From CAYRFQ01 sp964423615 (GTDB taxonomy: Bacteria; Planctomycetota; Planctomycetia; Gemmatales; Gemmataceae), in contig CAYRFQ010000123.1 of the NCBI GenBank assembly GCA_964423615.1, positions 1 to 19,822 on the forward strand: a stretch of DNA of 19,822 nt. Direction: 5' to 3'. Below the pieces are notes generated by a model. It was not told the origin of the DNA. It saw only the letters and a program-made list of their open reading frames with translations, and made no database searches. Below are positions 1 through 11,100 of this stretch, in pieces; the first letter of the stretch is position 1; the number at the start of each line of letters is the position of its first letter. A program made the position numbers and the translations under genes.

Positions 1-19
1 GGCCGACATTTTTTCAAAA

Positions 20-433
20 TCACATCACAAAAAAGTGCGAAACTTGAAGTAAGCCACCAAAACTGGTATATTGTCGTACCAATCCTGTCAGCGTTACCCC
101 GTTTGGAAAATCGAGCCCAACAGTCCTCGGAGAGTTCTGGTTCTCAATAACAATAAATGCGGCTTCCACTCCTCGCTTACTTTTCTTTTCGATGCCAGCT
201 ATGTTACTGATAAATGGGAGACTTGGCACTGCGTTCATCGGTAAGGCGATCGACAAGTTCATGAACCCATCAACACCTCGACCATAATCCGGGTAAAGTA
301 TACTCCAATAGTCAAGAATGTTACTCCTGCCTACTATCCCGTGGATTCCCGAACAACTTCTGAGTGTATATGAGTGAGGTGAGTGCAAAAGAAGATTCAG
401 GAAGAGGTGGGCTCTTCCGTTTCTGGGTGCCAA
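20..433 (-). pseudogene. Unidentified ORF remnant, hypothetical
   Basis: An open frame of 137 codons runs leftward and stops at position 20. I do not recognise the product. Its first eight or so codons lie inside the left arm of the 144-bp inverted-repeat element, so the apparent ATG at 433 is unlikely to be an original start. A better internal start is the ATG at 262, which would give about 80 residues beginning MNLSIALPMNAVPSLPF; a GAGG lies about 13 nt upstream of it, which is too far to be convincing. The most likely reading is the C-terminal remnant of a gene whose 5' part was lost when mobile elements rearranged the region. It may equally be non-coding. Confidence 0.25.
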
Positions 434-553
434 AATCGCTAAAAATGGGCTGGTGCACGACTTTGAGACAGCCGCTTGTCTTCAGAAAGCCCGAAAAATT
501 CGCAGCTTGCGACGTCTGACTCGAAATTCTTGGCACCCAGAAACGGAAGAGCC
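410..553. mobile_element. 144-bp MITE-like element, ISL3-type ends
   Basis: The segment is bounded by a perfect 24-bp inverted repeat, left arm 410-433 (beginning GGCTCTTCCGTTTCTGGG) and right arm 530-553. The interior is only 96 bp and holds no gene. Ends that begin GGCTCTTCC resemble the termini of ISL3-family insertion sequences, so this is probably a non-autonomous miniature element or an internally deleted ISL3 element; the family assignment rests on the ends alone. ISL3 elements normally leave 8-bp target duplications, but the flanking octamers (AAGAGGTG on the left, ATCGAACT on the right) do not match. The right end abuts the break point of the IS982 transposase exactly, while the left side is not IS982 sequence, which suggests that a deletion followed insertion. 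Confidence 0.6.
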
Positions 554-975
554 ATCGAACTCTTGCCCAACTGGGCTATGTCCTCAAAGACGCGATTTCT
601 CTCGGTCCTCTTGTTTCCACAGACGGGCAAACGAGTCGAGTCAATGAACGAAATACCGGTGCACGCTCCGAAGCAAAATGTCAGGTAGGCACACAGCGGT
701 CCGGCCACTTTGTTCAGGATTCTGACGAACCGCGAGTAACTGAGTAAGTTGGGAAACTCGGCTTGGTGGCGTTGGTTGAGCATCAGGTAGTAGTGTTTGA
801 ACGTGCGATAGTTCGAGGCATGGAAGAAAATCAGGATGGTCATGATTTCGCTGTTGCAAAGACGAGAGGAGCGTCGACGTCGGCGTTCTCCGGTTTCGAT
901 CAATCGGGCGTTGAACCTCGGTTCAAAGGCTTGACAAAAGTTATCGACATGGCAAAACAAAGTAAGCAGTTGCAT
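439..975 (-). pseudogene. IS982-family transposase, N-terminal fragment
   Basis: The start ATG at 975 has a GGAG about 10 nt upstream. The first 140 residues match the IS982 pattern: an N-terminal helical region beginning MQLLTLFCHVDNFCQAFEPR, then CNSEIMTILIFFHASNYRTF, then the start of the DDE domain at GACTGISFIDSTRLPVC, where D112 is the first catalytic aspartate. Homology stops at residue 141 (position 553), precisely at the outer end of the inverted-repeat element. The remaining 37 codons down to 439 are read through that element and are not transposase. The second aspartate and the glutamate of the DDE triad are missing, so the product cannot be active. The IS982 terminal repeats are not identifiable. 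Confidence 0.85.
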
Positions 976-1121
976 GGGTGTATCTCCGGGAAGAAATTGG
1001 GTCAGGCAAACACAATTGATTCCCAACACCCTGGGCTGCCCATTTTCAATCCCAACACACCTGGCTCCCAAACGGCTCAATCGACACAAGCTCCTTGAAT
1101 AAAACACTTTGTGGAAATCGC

Positions 1122-1745
1122 TTAAACGAAACTCAGGTTCCGAGGTTCCTTGGCATTCTTGCGAGAAGGAATCTGAGTCTTGATGCCTTGGGCCAACAGT
1201 CTTTCGATGAGCTTTTTCGAGTCGTAGCCTTTCTCGCCAATCACCACCTGGGGCCTGGGAACGGACTCGACCAAGCCCTACGCGTGGCTCACGTCGGCCT
1301 TTTGACCGGGCGTGAGAACGAGGACTTCAGGGTTACCCAAGCCATCGACACCGGCGTGAATTTTTGTGCTCAAACCGCCTACCGACCGGCCAATCGACTG
1401 CTCACCGCTTTTTTTTCTGCGCCCGCAGAGTGTTGATGAGCCCTTGTGGCGCTCGAGTCGAGGAACAACCATTCGGTGTCGGGATCTTGTAAGTGTTCGA
1501 AGATGCGTTGCCAAACTCCTTTTCGCGACCATCGATTGTAGCGTTGGTATATGCTGTTCCAATGGCCCATACTTTCGGGCAGGTCTCGCCAAGGTATGCC
1601 TTGTCTTGGCGACGAACAGAATGACGTTGAGGAAGAATCGATTGTCCTGTTCGGAAACTGTGACACCGGGGTCTTTGGGTTGCCCGGGAAGAAGGTCTTT
1701 GATTCGATCCCAATCGGCGTCGGAAATATCATGGCAGCTGACCAC
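1122..1745 (-). pseudogene. IS5-family (IS427-like) transposase, degenerate
   Basis: Reading starts at a GTG (1745) with AAGGA seven bases upstream. The N-terminal DUF4096-like segment (ISDADWDRIKDLLPG) is in one frame. Near 1600-1630 a one-base shift moves it to a second frame carrying GIPWRDLPESMGHWNSIYQR and the first catalytic Asp in EWLFLDSSATRAHQH. At a run of eight A (complement of T at 1409-1416) a -1 shift returns to the first frame for GRSVGGLSTKIHAGVDGLG. This last shift has the form of the programmed frameshift used by two-ORF IS5 elements; the first does not and looks like real damage. An in-frame TAG at 1278-1280 follows, then VVIGEKGYDSKKLIERL, where the family normally has Asp before KGYD and here has Glu. 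The protein ends at TAA 1122-1124 without the usual YKERH...E region. Confidence 0.85.
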
Positions 1746-1810
1746 AGCGAAATCCTTTCAAATAAGGAAACAAAATCTCGATGTAGTTTCAGCAGATTGC
1801 TCAAATATTG

Positions 1811-2114
1811 TCAACAAGACCTACGAGTGTGTGCTGCTTTATCTGCGCAATCCTCAACAAATCGAACTTCCGTTCACGGTCGGGACGAGAGGACAACGCA
1901 AACGCAGTCGGGGGATCATCTCATCTAAGCCTTTGGCTGGTTGACAGTCTGTCGATAGTTCGGCGCCGACATTTCGGCGCTGGAAGTACCTGCTACAAAA
2001 GTGGTTGTGATTTCCAGACCTGTCGGCACCGAAAAGACAACCGTCAACCGACGTTCACTCGTTTGTTAACATCTTTTGAAATGATCCCTGCAGTCGGCCA
2101 CTCTTGTATCCTGC
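1811..2114. other. Non-coding spacer downstream of giant gene
   Basis: These 304 bases lie between the upstream end of the IS5 remnant and the stop codon of the giant gene. I see no gene on either strand; the open frames there have no credible start, ribosome binding site or recognisable product. The only structure noticed is a short GC-rich hairpin at 1961-1982. Confidence 0.6.
1961..1982 (-). terminator. Possible 3' hairpin of the giant gene
   Basis: GCGCCGA (1963-1969) and TCGGCGC (1974-1980) form a perfect 7-bp stem with a 4-base loop, 132 nt beyond the giant gene's stop codon in its direction of transcription. There is no run of T after the stem, so it is not a classical intrinsic terminator. 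It may only be a 3' end stabilising structure or chance. Confidence 0.25.
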
Positions 2115-5100
2115 CTACCGAATCCCTCCGAACGGACGGAGGAAGTCAAACGAGCCAGGGAAAAACACGCCGAATACATGTTGAGAGAACACAGGTGGCT
2201 GACTATCTTGTGCAGGCTGCTCGGCTTTCAGTGAGGACCTGAAATTCACAACCGTAACAGCATCCCGAGAGGGTTTTGTCTCGGAGCTACTCGGTGCAGT
2301 GACTGTCGGCTGACCTTGATCTCTGGTGAGAGGTGATCTCGAACCGGCGAACCAAGAACCAAAGGGCAGACCTCCGAGAAAACTGTCCTGACTAGAGGGC
2401 ACCCAGCCTGTGGAGTACAAATCTCCCCGCTGATCCCACAAGGACGAACTAAGGGGTTTCGCACTCGAAGGCCGCCCTGCCACGGGAGCGGCAGCTACAA
2501 TCTGGATGTACCCATCGACACCCTCGTCATCCGCTGCTGCGGTTGGCTTGGGATACAGCGAGGTCCCCTGATCCTCGTCGATTTCCGTGTACTGCCGCTC
2601 TTGCCGATTTGGTTCGTAGGTATTGATCGGCACGACGTTCAGTAGTGTCGTCCCCGAGGCATCTTGAGCAATCGAGAATGTCATCCGAGCCAATGTCCCA
2701 ATCGTCCCGCCCTGGATGCGTTGTGTGCCCGAAGCATTGATGGACACCACGATGACTCCTGCTGTCGGATCGACCATGGCGATGACACCAGCGTCGAAAA
2801 GATCCTCGACACCAACGATGTCCTGTGCCGAAATCGTCAAAGCCGTCGGGTCATAAAAGATCACAAGGCTCAAGCTATTGAGGTCACGGAACTCCTCGCT
2901 CGATGGCACTTCCAACCCGATATCGACCGTCACCGACGTCCCTGCATCCGCAGTCGCGGTACCGACAAACAACCTGGGGTCGGGACCAGCCAATGGGGGT
3001 GGTGTCGTCAGCCCAGGCAGGTCCGGAATTTCCGGTCGAGTCAGACCGACAGCCTTTTGGACCACCCAACTAGCGTCCAACGAGCTGAGGCGACTATTCT
3101 GAGTCACATCGCCCAAAAGGATCGGGTCCGCGTTCTGGAAGGCCGCAAAACCAAGGGGGTTTGCGTTGGCGTCACTGGTCTGGACCACCACTTGGGCAAC
3201 ACGAGAAGCATCCAGGGAGGAGTAACGCAGGTTGCCCGTCACGTCCCCGATGTAGGCCGAGATGTGGACCCCATCATCGTCACGAGCTGCAATGGGGTTA
3301 TCGTTGGCGTCTTCAACAATTAAGTTTTCGATGTCCAGCACTTGCTTCCCACGGTACCCAGCGTCGTCGGGGACATCGGCGATCAAATTCACGAAATTCA
3401 CCAGACCCGCTGGTAACGCGGTGGGACTCGTGAAAGTAATCTCGATGGCACCTGGTGAGCCGCCGAGCGTGACGTTAGAACCGGCTGGAGCATCGGCGCC
3501 CAGATCCGCTCCTGTAATGTTCAAGAAACTCGAGTCGTAACCCAAAGTGAAGGAAATCTCGGTGACGTTCTCTCCTTCCGTGATCGTGAGCGGGAGACCT
3601 GTCGCTGTGGCGGGCAAGTTTACAGGCTGGCCAGGACCTCGGACAAAGTCTGGGATCGAGATAACACGGTCCGTTGAACTCACCGTGAAGCTGGTCGTGT
3701 AGTCATCGCCTCGGGTCCCGTCTCCGTTGCCATCGAGCTGTCCTTGGGTGGCACTCGTGTCCCGGAAGGCGTTGTCTCCGGATCGAAGTCGAACGTGATA
3801 CGTTCCGGGGAGCAGAGCATCGCGGGACGCCACGAACTGGAGATTATTGCCATTGGCATCCACGACAACGGTTCCGAAGAGCCGGAAATCGTTCGTCGGG
3901 TCTTGGTCGTTGCCCACATCGAAGAAGAGATCGATGTCCGGGATATCTAGGGTCTGCGACTCCACGTCGTTGTACAAGTTGAGCGTCGTCGTGTCGAACG
4001 ACCGGTTGAAGGTGACGTTGAAACCGCTTTGTGTTGGTGTGAAGGTCTGCACCTGGAGTGGGTTGGTGTTGGCGTTGACCGTCACGACGACTTCCGCAGT
4101 GTCGGTGCCACCTCGGCCATCGCTGATTGTGTAGGTAAATCGCTCAGTCCCAGTGAAACTTCCTGCCGGTTCGTAGCTCACGCTCGTCCCGTCAGGAGAA
4201 ATCGTCACGGTCCCGCCATTGTCCCCTTGGGTCACGGCCGTGATGGTCGGAGTGGACGGGGCCTGGAACGGAATGAAGACAAACGACCCGACCAGCTCGG
4301 AATCGACGTCCTCCAAAGTTGCCGAGCCATTGGTGTCCCAGTGGTTGATCAGGAAGTCGTCACCGTCAGCTTCGTAAGTCACGAAGTTGTCGAAGTTCCC
4401 CGCATCGGCTCCACTCGAATCCGGCGAGACCAGAAGCACGCCATCCTCAGGGGAGAATCCGGAAATACTCAACCGATAAACTCCCGTACTTACCTCAGTC
4501 AGGGTGTAAGAACCGGCACCGACCCCAGGAACCTGGTTGGCATTGCCGTCGAACTTACCGGATACCACATTGGGGGTGTCGTTGGGAATGTAAACGAAGG
4601 CCACAGGGTCTTGTTCGTTACCATCGGCGTCGTCACCGTTGTCCTTATTGCGGATCGTCCAGGTACCGTCGGCATTGGCCTGGTGGGACCCGAAGTTGTC
4701 CTCGTTCTTACCACCGATGGCGATCAACACACCATCGGTTTGGGAGTTGATGCCCTGACCTGTCAGGTCGAGTGTGAAGTTCCCGCCTCCATTGTCGACG
4801 AACTCGGTGCCCAAGTTGATGCCGGGACTGGCGTTGATGTGGCTGATGGCGCTGCCGTTTCCGCTGACGAAGGCGTGTCCGGCCAACCAACCGTCGGCGA
4901 ACTCGAAGTATGCGGCCGCAACATCGCTGTTGAACTCCGAACCGGAGGGGGCCTGCTGGATGGGGATGAAGTACGAACCGTCGCCGCGAACCTCGACGGC
5001 GGCAGTCCCGGTTTGGGTCCCTTCACCGTTGTCGACAATGTTTCTTCGCAACGCCGAGATAAGAATCCCTTCCGTACTGTCCTCGGACGCAACCGCTCCA

Positions 5101-8100
5101 ATCTGGACGCCGTAGTCACCGCGGTCGGATGTGGCGCCGATGAAGAAGTTCGGGGTGGACTGTGCTGTAGTCACGGTAACCGATGTGGAGCTGTTTCCGG
5201 TGTCGTTCTGGACGACCGAAATATTAGCGGCCTCTGCCACAAGGTCTCGGTCAGGGGACGAATCGTTGCCAAGCACGTTAAGGACCGTAGCCCCTGTGCC
5301 AGAAGTCACGGTCGCCGTATCATCTCCCGCGTCAACATCGCTCGTTCCCGTGATGGTCACGGATGCGGCATTTGTGATGGTGCGGCCGTTGAACTGAACC
5401 TGGTAAGTGAAGGTGTCCACAGTTTCGCGACCGGTGATCAGGGCGTCGAAAGCACCATTCGGATTGTAGGCCATCGTTCCATCAGCTTGGAGTGTGACTT
5501 GGGCACCCGAAGGTAGGTTGATGGGCGTCCCCACGGTCGGAGTCATGCCGTTAATTTCGGTGATCGTCGGCGAGCCGCTACCGAGAGTGACTTCGAACGG
5601 GATGAAGGCGAACGAGGCAACCAACTCGGTACCCAGGTCCTCCAAACCATCGGGGATGTCTCGAGTCTGGATGATGAAGTCGTCCCCGTCGGCTTGGTAC
5701 GTCACGAAGTTGTCGACGTTGTCCGTTCCACCGTTCTCCGGCGAGAGCAACAACACGCCTGTCGTGGGGGATTGGCCGGGGATGCTCAAACGATACGTCC
5801 CAGCTTCGGAAACTTCCTTCGTCAACGAGAACGTGCCGTTGGTGAACGTCGTTGTTCCTGTCCCGTCGAATTTGCCGGAGACGACGCCTCGCGTCCCGTT
5901 CGGGACGTACACGAAGGAAACCGGGTCGTTCTCGCTGCCGGGACCGTTCTGGCCGTTGTCTTTCAGTGACATCGTCCATGTACCGTCCGCATTGGCTCGG
6001 ACGAGTCCGTAGTTGTCCTCATTCTTACCCCCGATGACAATCACCACGCCGTCGGTCTGCGAGCTGATCCCCAATCCCGTCAAGTCGAGGGTGTAGACTC
6101 CGCTGGAAGCCTGACTGACCTCCTGGCCAAACGTCAGACCTGGGGTTGCGCCTTGGACACTGTTGGAGTCGACGTTTCCTGTGATCCACCCGGCTTCGAA
6201 TGGAAAGTAGGCGGCTGCGACGTTCGTGTTGAACTCCCCGCCAGCTGGTGACGGAGAAACGGGAATGAAGTATCCACCGCCGCCAAAGGCGACGAAGCTC
6301 GTTCCTACCTGGGTTCCCTGGCCCTGGCCGTGGTCGACCGTGTTCGCGCGGACCTGGGAGATGAGCATACCGTTGGCTGCGTCGTCACCTCGCAGTGTCC
6401 CGATGCGGACGTCGTAGTCGCCGCGGTTGCCGCCCGAAAGTCCGAAGTTCGGGCTGCCCTCGGGAACGCTCAGGCTCACCGAGGTGCCTTCGTTGCCAGT
6501 ATCGTTTTGAACGACAGCGATGTTCCCTGCCTCCGCAATGACAGTTCGCGCCGGATTGATACTCACAGTCGCATCTTCCGTTGTGGCGGCAAAGAATTGA
6601 TCACCAGAGACGATGACTTCGACGTTCCCGTCCGAAAGGACACTCACGGTGACGGTCGCAGTCGCATTAGCCCCGAAGGCATCTCCGACAGTGTACGTGA
6701 AGGTATCGATGCCAAAGAACCCGGCGTCCGGGGTGTAGGTAATCGTATTGTCGGCGTTGACGGTTAACGTCCCGTTTGCAGGATCACTTGGGTTGGAGAC
6801 CGTCAAGGGGCGGTTATCAGGATCGATGTCGTTGCCGATGACGTCGATGACAACCGGATTGTCTTCGACTGTCTTGGCGGTGTCGTCGACCCCGATCGTG
6901 TCGTCTTGCACCTCGTTCAAGGTGACCGTGACGGTCGCGGCGTCTGTGCCGCCAAATCCGTCACTGATTGTATAGGTGAAAGTTTCGATTCCGAAGAAGT
7001 TAGCGTTGGCCAGATAGGTGATCGTTCCATCCGCCTCAAGCGTGACTTCCCCATTCGTCACATTGATGGGCGTTCCAACAGTGGCCGCTTGCCCATTGAT
7101 TTCGGTGATCGAAAGAACGTTTCCAGGGTTGGGGTCGGTATCGTTTGCGAGCACATCAATGTTCAACGGACCGTTGTCTTCGTTGATGGCCGCGGGGGTG
7201 TCGTCGACGGCATCCGGGGGATCGTTCGCCACCACGTTTAAGGACACAGTCGCTGTAGAACTCAGACCGTCTGCAGCCAAGACGGTGTAGGTAAAGGAAT
7301 CCTGACCGGTGAAAGTACTCGAGGGAGGACTATAAGTCAAGTTGGCCCCGCCAGTGAGGACGGTGACAGTAGCCCCAGAAGGCAAAGTGAAGGGCGTTCC
7401 TTCGGTGATGGCTGTCTCGTTGATCCGAGTTATGGCTCGACCAGCGGTCTCCGGAACAGTGAACGGAATGAACACAAACGAAGCAACCTGTTCTGCCCCG
7501 ACGTCTTCGAGGACAGGAGCACCGCCACCGGTGATGTCCCAGTGGTTGATCAGGAAGTCGTCCCCATCGGGCTGATAAGTGACGAAGTTGTCGAAGTTCC
7601 CGCTCGAACTGCCACCCGAGTCAGGGGACAGGAGTAAGACTCCGTCATTCGGAGTGAACCCAGGAATGCTCAGTCGGTAGATTCCCGTGCCTTCCTCGGT
7701 CACGGTGGACTCCCCGGTCCCGACGTCCGTTGCCTTGGAGGCATTGCCATCGAACCGACCTGACACCACGTTGGCAGTTGTGTCGGGGATAAATACGAAG
7801 GCCACAGGGTCTTCCTCGTTGCCCGTGTCATTATCTCCGTTGTCCTTGTTGCGGATCGTCCAGGTGCCGTTGGCGTTGGCCGAGTTTGAGGCGAAGTTGT
7901 CCTCGTTCTTGCCGCCGATAGCGATCAGGATGCCGTCGCTTTGGGAGTTGATTCCCAAGTTGGTGAGGTCCAGGGTGAACAGGCCGCCTCCGTCGTCGGT
8001 CAGTCCCGATTGGCCACCGCCCACGTTCGGGTTCAGCACCAATCCGGCCGAGGCCTCCAGGCGGTCCGTGTTTCCGTTGCCAAGGATGGAGGTCCGCCCG

Positions 8101-11100
8101 GCGAGCCAGCCGTCGGTGAATTCGAAGTAGGCTGCTACGACGTCGGTGTTGAACTCACCGCCTGCCCCGGACGGCGAAACCGGGATGAAGTACGAGCCGG
8201 TCCCAGTCACTTCGACAAAGCTTGTCCCAGTGAAGCTGGTCGCGCTCAAGCCGTTGTCGTTGTCACTCACTTGGGTGATGAGGATAGCGTCGTCGTAGTC
8301 GCCAGCCGCCGAGGCCCCAAGCTGGATGTTGAAGTCACCGCGATTCGAATCAGGCGCGACGGAGACGTTGGGCGAAGCTCCGATGGCGGTTACCGTGACT
8401 GAGGTGGGGTTGTTCCCCGTGTCATTCTCGACGATATCGAGGCTGATTGCCGGGGCTACGGTAAATTCGTCGTCGGTGTCGTTGGCGAGGACGTCGATAG
8501 TGACATTCGTCGCCCCTTCGGTAATGATGATGCCCGAGTCGTCGTTCGCGACCGGGGCATCGTTGACGCCGGTAACCACGACCGTGGTGGTCACCACCCC
8601 GTCGGAGGTCGTGTAAGTGAAGGTGTCGATCGCCTCCTCGTTGGCGGCGAGGAAGTCAAAGGCACCGTTGGGGTTGTAGGTGATCGTCCCGTTGGACTCG
8701 AGCGTCGCGGTCGCTCCGGAGGCCAGGGTGATCGGAGTCCCCACGCCAGCCAGTGTGCCATCGATCTCGGTGATCGTCGGTGCGACGCCGCTCACTTGGA
8801 ACGGGATGAAGGCGAATGAGGCCACGAGTTCGGTCGCCACGTCCTCGAGGACGGGAGCACCGCTCCCGGTGATGTCCCAGTGGTTGATGAGGAAGTCGTT
8901 CCCGTCGGCCTGGTAGGTGACGAAATTGTCGACGTTGTTGGTTCCGCCGTTCTCGGGCGAGAGCAGGAGCGCCCCGTCGGTCGGGCTGATTCCCGGGATG
9001 GAAAGACGGTAGACCCCGCTGCCCTCCTCGGTCACGGTGAAGGTGCCGTTTGAGAAAGTGGCTGTTCCGTCGCCGTCGAATTTGCCGGACACAACCCCCG
9101 TTGTGCCATTGGGGACGTACACGAAGGAGACTGGGTCGTTTTCGCTCCCAGGCCCGTCTTGGCCGTTGTCTTTCAGTGACATCGTCCATGTACCGTCCGC
9201 ATTGGCTTGGACGAGGCCGTAGTTGTCTTCATTCTTACCCCCGATGACGATAACCACACCGTCGGTCTGAGAATCAATTCCAAGGGTTCTCAGATCGAGA
9301 GTGTAAATACCGCTGGAAACTTGACTGACCTCCTGGCCGAAGGTCAAACCAGGAGTTGCGCCCCGGAGGCTGCTGCTGTTGACATTCCCTGTGATCCACC
9401 CGGCTTCGAACGGGAAGTAGGAGGCCGCGATGTTTGTGTTGAACTCACCGCCGCTGCCCGACTGGGAGACTGGGATAAAGTAACTACCACCGCCGAACTC
9501 GACGAAGCTCGTCCCGGTTTGGATTCCCTGGCCCTGGCCGTGGTCGACAGTGTTAGCTCGGACTTGAGAAATGAGCATCCCGTTGGCAGCGTCGTCGAAG
9601 CGAGCCTCTCCGATCTGGAGGTCGTAATCGCCGCGATTTCCTCCTGAGAGACCGAAGTTCGGGCTTCTCTCTGGAATCGTCAAAGACACCGAGGTACCGT
9701 TGTTTTGAGTGTCGTTCTGGACAACTGTGATGTTACCCGACTCGGCGATTACCAGTGGATTGACGTCGATACTCGTGGTGGCATCGGCGCTGGTGGAGGC
9801 CAAAGCCGTGTCGCCCGAGACAATTGTGCGGATATTCCCGTTGGAAACGACGGTGACGTCCACCCGAGCAATCCCTTCATCCCCGAACCCGTCTCCGACG
9901 GTGTAGAAGAAGGTATCGATCCCGAAGAAGTCTGTGTTCGGTGTGTAGGTGAAGGTGTCGTCATTAAGGGAAACGGTTCCGTTGCCCGGATCGGTGTTTC
10001 CGGTGACGCTTAAAGGCCGCAGGTCCGGGTCGAAATCGTTCGTCAACACCGTAATCGCAACACTGGTGTCCTCAATCGTTTTTGCCGTGTAGCTGCCTCC
10101 AACCGTATCGTCGGCGACTTCCGTAATGGTGAAGCTCACCGTCGCTGTATCAAAGCCACCCGCACTATCGGAAATTTGGTAGGTGAAGTTCACATCTCCA
10201 AACGCGTCTGGATCGGGCACAAACGTCAGCGTTTGGTTCGCTTCCAGAGTGACTCGTCCGAGAGAGACAGCCACCGTCCCGTCAACAGATATGGGTTGAC
10301 CGTTGATCTGCGAGATCGTCAACACGTTGTCATTATCCGGGTCACTGTCGTTGTTATCCGGATCGGAGTCGTTGGCCAGAACGTCGATGATCGTCGCACC
10401 ACTGTCCTCAGCGATGTTAGTCGGAGTATCATCAACCGCAACGGGTGTGCTGTTCTCCGACACAGTCACATTGACGGTAGCCGTGTCAGTGCCCCCGGAG
10501 GTCATGATCGTGTAGGTGAAAGTGTCTGGACCCGAGTAATCCGCTGCTGGCGTGTAGGTCAGACCCGTGCCTTCGTTGGTTAGGGTGACGGTGCCTCCGT
10601 TGGCGGTGGTGACGGTGTCAGGCGCCGAGGTATTGGGGTCGAGGTCGACCGCAGTCCCGTTGATCTCCTTAATGACGGGCGTTTCGCGAACCTCAAAAGG
10701 TAGAAAGGCGAACGAGGCCGCCAGTTCAGTTCCAACGTCTTCGAGTGCAGTCGAAGGGACTCCACCATTGAGGATGTCGTTACTGGTGATGATGAAGTCA
10801 TCAGTCCCGTCGTTGGCCGGCTCATAGGTATAGTGGTTGTCGTAATTCACGGAAGTCGTACCGTTTTCCGCCTCCGGTGACAGCAATAAGACTCCCGTTG
10901 TCGGTGACTGGCCTGGGATTCTTAGACGGTAGGTTCCGGTGCCCGTCTTGGCCAGGGTGAATTCGCCGGTGTCGAAGGCTGTGACCGTGCTCCCGTCACC
11001 TCGGAACTTGCCAGAAACGATGCCTTTCGAGTTGTTCGGGACATACACCCAAGCGAGTGGATCTGCTTCAGTCTGATTCACGCCGAAGGCATTACTATTG

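Noticed and set aside
1366..1944. 192-codon plus-strand frame across the IS5 remnant
   Set aside because: It is the shadow of the minus-strand transposase, whose motifs are clear in three-part reading on the other strand.
4029..5516. 495-codon plus-strand open frame opposite the giant gene
   Set aside because: It is antisense to conserved repeat modules, has no ribosome binding site or recognisable domain, and is explained by the codon usage of the opposite strand. The same holds for the plus-strand frames at 13170-14252, 14292-15056 and 15069-16064.
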